Origin: Halomonas sp. UBA3074
GTDB taxonomy: Bacteria > Pseudomonadota > Gammaproteobacteria > Pseudomonadales > Halomonadaceae
Direction: 5' to 3'
Assembly: GCF_002366715.1 (NCBI RefSeq)
Contig: NZ_DFBS01000045.1
Location: forward strand, 434,001 to 498,000
DNA: 64,000 bases
The translations under genes and the position numbers were made by a program. The first letter of the stretch is position 1. Each line of letters starts with the position of its first letter. Below are positions 60,350 through 64,000 of this stretch, one piece after another. Below the pieces are notes generated by a model. It saw nothing but the letters and a program-made list of their open reading frames with translations, was not told the DNA's origin and made no database searches.

Positions 60350-61503
60350 CCGTCACCCTTCTATCGATCTGCCAAGCGCTGCTGGTTACGGGTAATGTCT
60401 TGCTGATTGCCGTCTCGCCGCTGATTGGCGCATCGTTAGCCCCCAGTACGTTTTGGTCGACCTCGCCGGTCGCCACCCAATGGCTTGGGCTGATGTGCGC
60501 GACTATTCCTGCTTCGTTGATGATGGCCAGGCTGGGGCGTAAGCGCGGCTTCATGCTGGGCAATCTCGTGGGTCTTATCGGCGCACTGATTGCCGTGCAG
60601 GCGCTGATTGGCGAGCGGTTCGGATTGTTTTTGCTGGCGACCTGGCTAATCGGAATCGGCATTGGCTTTGGTCAGCTCTATCGCTTTGCCGCGGTAGAAG
60701 CTGCGCCTACGCCGATGCGTGATCGCGCGATTGGCTTGGTAATGGGTGGCGGTGTGCTGGCCGCGTTTGCCGGGCCGTGGTTGGCAAGAGTAAGTCGCGA
60801 GCTGGGCGACGTGCCGTTTCTGGGCAGCTTTGTTGGTTTAGCGATGCTCTATGCACTGGCATTGGTGGTGCTGATGCTGATCCGGCTACCGCCTGCTTCG
60901 CGCACTCATGGCGAAGGCAATGCATTGCCGCTGGGTAAGATTCTTCGTCAACCCGCGTTTATCCTCGCAGTCAGCGCGGCGATGGTGGGTTACGGCGTAA
61001 TGAACCTGGCTATGACCGCCACGCCGATCGCAATGGCGGGAGCCGGGCACCACTTTAACCACGTTTCGATGACCATTCAGTGGCACGTAGTGGCGATGTT
61101 CCTGCCCTCGTTCTTTACCGGACATTTATCCAGCCGTTACGGTGCTAAGCAGGTCATCGTGGCGGGTTGCCTGTTGTTAGTGGCGAGTGGACTGGTTGCT
61201 CAGTTGGGTATCGGTTTAGCCGGTTTTAACGTGGCGCTGATTCTGCTGGGGCTGGGCTGGAACTTTACTTTTCTGCCCGCCACTGGGCTACTTACTGAGA
61301 GCTACCGCCCGGAGGATAAAGCACGCACCCAGGCCGCCAATGAATTTTTAGTGTTTGGCACCGCCGCTATCACTGCGTTGCTCGCTGGACCCTTGGTCAG
61401 CGGCTTAGGCTGGGCGACGCTTAACCTAGTGTTGATCCCCATCGCGTTAGTGCCCTTGGCGGTGCTGGTGTGGCAGCACCGAGCCCGGCTGGCAAGCGCT
61501 TAA
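60340..61503 (+). CDS. Major facilitator superfamily transporter
   Basis: The 387 residues form about 12 transmembrane helices, with an MFS loop 2-3 signature-like ARLGRKRGFMLGN after TM2 and a second-half equivalent around GHLSSRYGAKQVIVAG. The length and LTESYRPEDKARTQAANEF resemble YfcJ/YhhS-type drug or metabolite exporters. CAGGAGA precedes the ATG, within the 3' end of the AraC gene. The substrate is unknown. Confidence 0.88.
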   Translation: MPLTVTLLSICQALLVTGNVLLIAVSPLIGASLAPSTFWSTSPVATQWLGLMCATIPASLMMARLGRKRGFMLGNLVGLIGALIAVQALIGERFGLFLLATWLIGIGIGFGQLYRFAAVEAAPTPMRDRAIGLVMGGGVLAAFAGPWLARVSRELGDVPFLGSFVGLAMLYALALVVLMLIRLPPASRTHGEGNALPLGKILRQPAFILAVSAAMVGYGVMNLAMTATPIAMAGAGHHFNHVSMTIQWHVVAMFLPSFFTGHLSSRYGAKQVIVAGCLLLVASGLVAQLGIGLAGFNVALILLGLGWNFTFLPATGLLTESYRPEDKARTQAANEFLVFGTAAITALLAGPLVSGLGWATLNLVLIPIALVPLAVLVWQHRARLASA

Positions 61504-61946
61504 AAATCCCCCGGCGCGCACTGTAAGCAGGTTAATCCAAGCGCGCGCCACTGGGCGACCACGGCATCGCGGTCATCCAGCACCAGCCAAGGCGCAAAAC
61601 CGTCGCTGCGCATACGCGCCAATAGGGCCTCTTTCACCGTTTCATCATCCACATGATCGTCACCTTCTGGGCGCAGGTACATGGCGTCAAAAGGAATCGT
61701 GTGGCGCTCCAGCCAGCGCTGGGTATGTTCACGGTGGCTGTCCGGCCGACCGCTGCAAATCACGATCTGCTGACCTTGGGCCTTGAGAATTTTGACCAGC
61801 TTGGCGACCGCTTCAATCACCGGTGCTTCGGCCATATGGGCAAAGAAGGGATCCCACTGTTTCTGGCTGCCCAGCACCCAATCGCTGACTTGGTGAGGGT
61901 GGAACTCGGCGAGCGTGCCGTCGACATCGACAATCACTGCGGTCAT
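61500..61946 (-). CDS. HAD-family phosphatase (polynucleotide 3'-phosphatase-like)
   Basis: The 148 residues start at the ATG at 61946 (ATGA overlap with the MBL gene). HAD motifs: VDVDGTLAEF (motif I, DxDGT), ICSGRPDSHREHTQRWL (motif II) and VLDDRDAVV (motif IV, DD). The layout is like the phosphatase domain of T4 polynucleotide kinase and its bacterial and phage relatives. The substrate may be a nucleic acid end or a small phosphate ester. It is the last gene of an operon with an MBL hydrolase and an ABC ATPase; its stop overlaps that of the MFS gene. Confidence 0.82.
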   Translation of the reverse strand: MTAVIVDVDGTLAEFHPHQVSDWVLGSQKQWDPFFAHMAEAPVIEAVAKLVKILKAQGQQIVICSGRPDSHREHTQRWLERHTIPFDAMYLRPEGDDHVDDETVKEALLARMRSDGFAPWLVLDDRDAVVAQWRALGLTCLQCAPGDF

Positions 61947-63025
61947 ACAAAACTCCCTAAAGCGGAAACGGTGGTTGGGTAGGCTTGAGCAGAGAAACGC
62001 TGATCGGTGCAAAGACGTTCGCTCAGAAGCCTACGCCATGCGGTTAGTTCGTCATGGCTAAACGAGGTAAAAAGCGGCACCACTTGGACGGCGCCCAGTT
62101 GGTTGGCTAGGGCCACCAGGTGCGATGCGCGCAGGTGGACATTCCAGCGTTGCCAGCTTATGTCACCTGCCGCTAATTCGGTGCGGCGTTCAGGGGTGAG
62201 GTACCCAGTATGAAGCAGGTGGTGATCGGGCCAGTGTTGCGGCGTATCGTTGCAATCACAAATTAGCCGAAGGGTTGGCAGGCCGACGTTTTTTCGGGCT
62301 AAAAGCGAGCGAATGGCGTCGTCGTATCCCGGTCTTCGCAAGGCGGTGGGCAGGGCCAACAGCGCGGCCAAGTTATCGCGAATTACTGGGTCGATAGCGA
62401 GTGTTAACTGGCGTCGGTCAGCCTCTTCCGCCAGCCAGAGGGCCATTTCAAGGCCGCGGCCAGTTTCGGGCACCGGAAACGCCAGCGGTTGGTCAAGTTG
62501 TTCAGCAATCACTTGAACGCAATCCGCTTGAGATAGGTCGTAGCTGCCATAGGAAGCGTCTAGCATCGCAACATGCGCCGGTGGCGGCATATCAAAAGGA
62601 AAGAGCCGCGATTCAAAGCAGGCATCGCCGCTGTAGAAAACACCGCCCTCTATCGCTAAATGCAGCCACACACCGCCGAGTGAGTGCCCCGCCTGACCGG
62701 TGGTGACGGTGATACCTTCTACCTCTAGCGTGCCGCGTTCCGGTAGGGGGCGCCATAACCGGTTCTTGGGCAATGACTTAGCGACCAGTGGCGTGCAATA
62801 AAGCGGCACGTTTTCGGCTAGCTCAGCAACGCCGCCGATATGATCAATATGGTCGTGGCTGATGAGTACGGCGTCCACATCCAGTTGCCGCGCCCAGGTG
62901 ATGGGTTCGCCGGGATGCAACGCGCCACCGGCGTCCAACAGAAGCCGTTTACCTTGCGCTTCAACGACTATCGCCGCCGGGCCTTTGTCACCTAAACCAC
63001 TAAGAATTTCGATAGTGGCGCTCAT
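61943..63025 (-). CDS. MBL-fold metallohydrolase
   Basis: The 360 residues run from the ATG at 63025, which overlaps the ABC gene stop. The metallo-beta-lactamase core (about 1-200) has VLISHDHIDHIGGVAEL (HxHxDH), GHSLGGVWLHL (His) and YSGDACFES (Asp); a roughly 150-residue extension follows with LICDCNDTPQHWPDHHLLHTGYL and LRASHLVAL. This layout resembles the RNase Z/PhnP-like group, so a phosphodiester substrate is possible. With the HAD phosphatase it could form a two-step hydrolytic pair; this is inference. Confidence 0.83.
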   Translation of the reverse strand: MSATIEILSGLGDKGPAAIVVEAQGKRLLLDAGGALHPGEPITWARQLDVDAVLISHDHIDHIGGVAELAENVPLYCTPLVAKSLPKNRLWRPLPERGTLEVEGITVTTGQAGHSLGGVWLHLAIEGGVFYSGDACFESRLFPFDMPPPAHVAMLDASYGSYDLSQADCVQVIAEQLDQPLAFPVPETGRGLEMALWLAEEADRRQLTLAIDPVIRDNLAALLALPTALRRPGYDDAIRSLLARKNVGLPTLRLICDCNDTPQHWPDHHLLHTGYLTPERRTELAAGDISWQRWNVHLRASHLVALANQLGAVQVVPLFTSFSHDELTAWRRLLSERLCTDQRFSAQAYPTTVSALGSFV

Positions 63026-64000
63026 TGGTCGGGCTCCAGACACCAGCCCTGCTGAAGGCTAACAGCCACCTGGCTACCCAAATCAGGTGCGCTGTGATGG
63101 TAGGCCAGCAGGGTTTCGCCAGTTGGCAGGCGCAGTGTGAGCTCATAGCGCTCGCCGCGGAAAATCACGCTTTCCACCTGGGCGGTAAGTTGGCTCTGGG
63201 TGAGGGCCGCGTCAGAAGAGGGCGTCGTGCTGATCTGAATATGCTCTGGGCGCACCAGTACCGTTTGGGTGCGCTCGGCCTCGATGGCGTTCAGACCACG
63301 CATCAAAGCGGCACTTTCGAGAAGCTTTCCAGGCCTGCCAGCCGCCACTTTAAGCTGACTGCCCTGGCCGATAAAGCCCGCTACCCAGGCGGTTCTCGGC
63401 TGGCTGTAAAGAGTTTCAGGAGCGCCCCATTGAACCAGCTTGCCCGCTTTCATCACGGCGATTTTATCCGCCAGCGCCATGGCTTCGGTTTGGTCGTGGG
63501 TGACGTAGACCAGCGTGGCACCCGTGCGCTGGTGAAAAGCGCGGAAGCTGTGCTCCATGGTGGCGCGTAGGTGGCGGTCAAGGTTGGCCAGTGGTTCATC
63601 CAGCAGTACCACCGACGGGTCGCTGACCAGGCAGCGCGCCAGGGCGACGCGCTGACGCTGACCGCCGCTGAGGGCTTGGGGCATACGATCCGCGTAGGCA
63701 TCAAGCTCCACCAGGGCAAGCGCCTGCTGCACCTTTTGGTGATACGCTGCCCCGCGCAAGCCGCGTAGCTTGACCGGGTAGCCCACGTTGTCCGCTACGC
63801 TCATGTGCGGCCACAGCGCATAGGACTGAAATACCATGGCCATGTTGCGCTGTTCAGGCGGCACATGGGTATCGGCACTGGCCAGGGTGCGATTGCCTAA
63901 TTGAATGCTGCCGTCGTTGATCTTCTCAAAACCCGCCAGCATTCGTAGCATGGTGGTTTTGCCACAGCCGCTGGGGCCGAGCAGGGCGACAAACTCGCCT
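63022..64000 (-). CDS. ABC importer ATP-binding protein (partial, PotA/FbpC type)
   Basis: The gene runs off the right edge: codons GEFVALLGPSGCGKTT (Walker A) reach base 64000, so the true start is outside. Present are the Q-loop MVFQSYALWPHMSV, signature LSGGQRQRVALARCL, Walker B VVLLDEPLANLD, switch His YVTHDQTEAMALAD and a C-terminal TOBE-like domain (about the last 90 residues). The group includes polyamine, Fe(III), sulfate and aminoethylphosphonate importers. The substrate is not readable here. It overlaps the MBL gene by 4 nt. Confidence 0.9.
   Translation of the reverse strand, partial: GEFVALLGPSGCGKTTMLRMLAGFEKINDGSIQLGNRTLASADTHVPPEQRNMAMVFQSYALWPHMSVADNVGYPVKLRGLRGAAYHQKVQQALALVELDAYADRMPQALSGGQRQRVALARCLVSDPSVVLLDEPLANLDRHLRATMEHSFRAFHQRTGATLVYVTHDQTEAMALADKIAVMKAGKLVQWGAPETLYSQPRTAWVAGFIGQGSQLKVAAGRPGKLLESAALMRGLNAIEAERTQTVLVRPEHIQISTTPSSDAALTQSQLTAQVESVIFRGERYELTLRLPTGETLLAYHHSAPDLGSQVAVSLQQGWCLEPDQ

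Noticed and set aside
1..64000. tRNA, rRNA, CRISPR arrays, insertion sequences, prophage or integrase genes
   Set aside because: None was seen by eye on either strand. A covariance-model or repeat search would be needed to exclude small RNAs.

Overview
The window reads as a stretch of chromosome from an aerobic, motile, metabolically versatile gammaproteobacterium. A member of the Halomonadaceae (Halomonas or a relative) is my best guess. The reasons are the acidic proteins, moderately high GC, gene-dense layout with ATGA-type overlaps, and the mix of clusters: malonate TRAP-matAB, reductive pyrimidine degradation, a TAT-exported cysteine-type formate dehydrogenase, the yjfIJKLMC envelope operon and several c-di-GMP enzymes. 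This is inference from gene content, not a taxonomic test. I saw no rRNA, tRNA, CRISPR array, insertion sequence or prophage; the region looks like ordinary vertically inherited chromosome with accessory operons.

Layout. 1-2.2 kb: end of a MocR-type regulator, then an ECF sigma factor / RskA-like anti-sigma pair facing a secreted fasciclin-domain protein. 2.3-5.6 kb: small repair and housekeeping genes (UDG-superfamily protein, phosphatidylcholine synthase, 3-methyladenine glycosylase I, GNAT) and a lumazine synthase gene behind an FMN riboswitch. 5.9-8.4 kb: a codB-codA operon whose permease gene is frameshifted at a run of seven G/C. 8.7-12 kb: a membrane diguanylate cyclase followed by two tandem GltI-like periplasmic binding proteins with no permease. 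12-17 kb: a TetR regulator divergent from an RND efflux adaptor/pump pair, separated by a 42-bp perfect palindrome. 17.3-20.1 kb: a chemoreceptor with a convincing sigma-28 promoter, and an orphan siderophore-type binding protein. 20.2-28.5 kb: the complete reductive pyrimidine pathway (preT, preA, dihydropyrimidinase, beta-ureidopropionase), an NCS1 permease and a LysR regulator. 28.7-31.4 kb: a CACHE-PAS-GGDEF-EAL protein.

31.4-47.2 kb is a formate dehydrogenase supercluster. Leftward: fdhD-mobA-moeA-moaA-cobW. Rightward: DUF3305, DUF3306, a polyferredoxin, a TorD-like chaperone, a small TAT protein, fdhA, fdhB and fdhC, then DUF1244, moaB and a second moeA. Cofactor synthesis, sulfuration/insertion, chaperoning and the enzyme itself are thus all local. 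47.2-52.4 kb: a six-gene operon in the same order as E. coli yjfIJKLMC (DUF2170, PspA-like, DUF2491, DUF350, DUF1190 lipoprotein, ATP-grasp ligase), with two CheW-like genes downstream, the first carrying an in-frame TGA. 52.5-59.2 kb: malonate uptake and use (TRAP dctPQM, malonyl-CoA decarboxylase, malonyl-CoA synthetase) with a divergent GntR regulator. 59.3-61.5 kb: a GlxA-type AraC regulator coupled to an MFS exporter. 61.5-64 kb: a HAD phosphatase, an MBL-fold hydrolase and an ABC ATPase, all with ATGA overlaps, the last cut by the window edge.

Strongest points for follow-up: the interrupted cheW, the frameshifted codB, the cyclase plus orphan binding-protein module, the 42-bp operator-like palindrome, the yjf operon, and intercistronic hairpins in the fdh and TRAP operons. 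Most individual families are known; any novelty lies in the arrangements. I did not find a clearly undescribed system.
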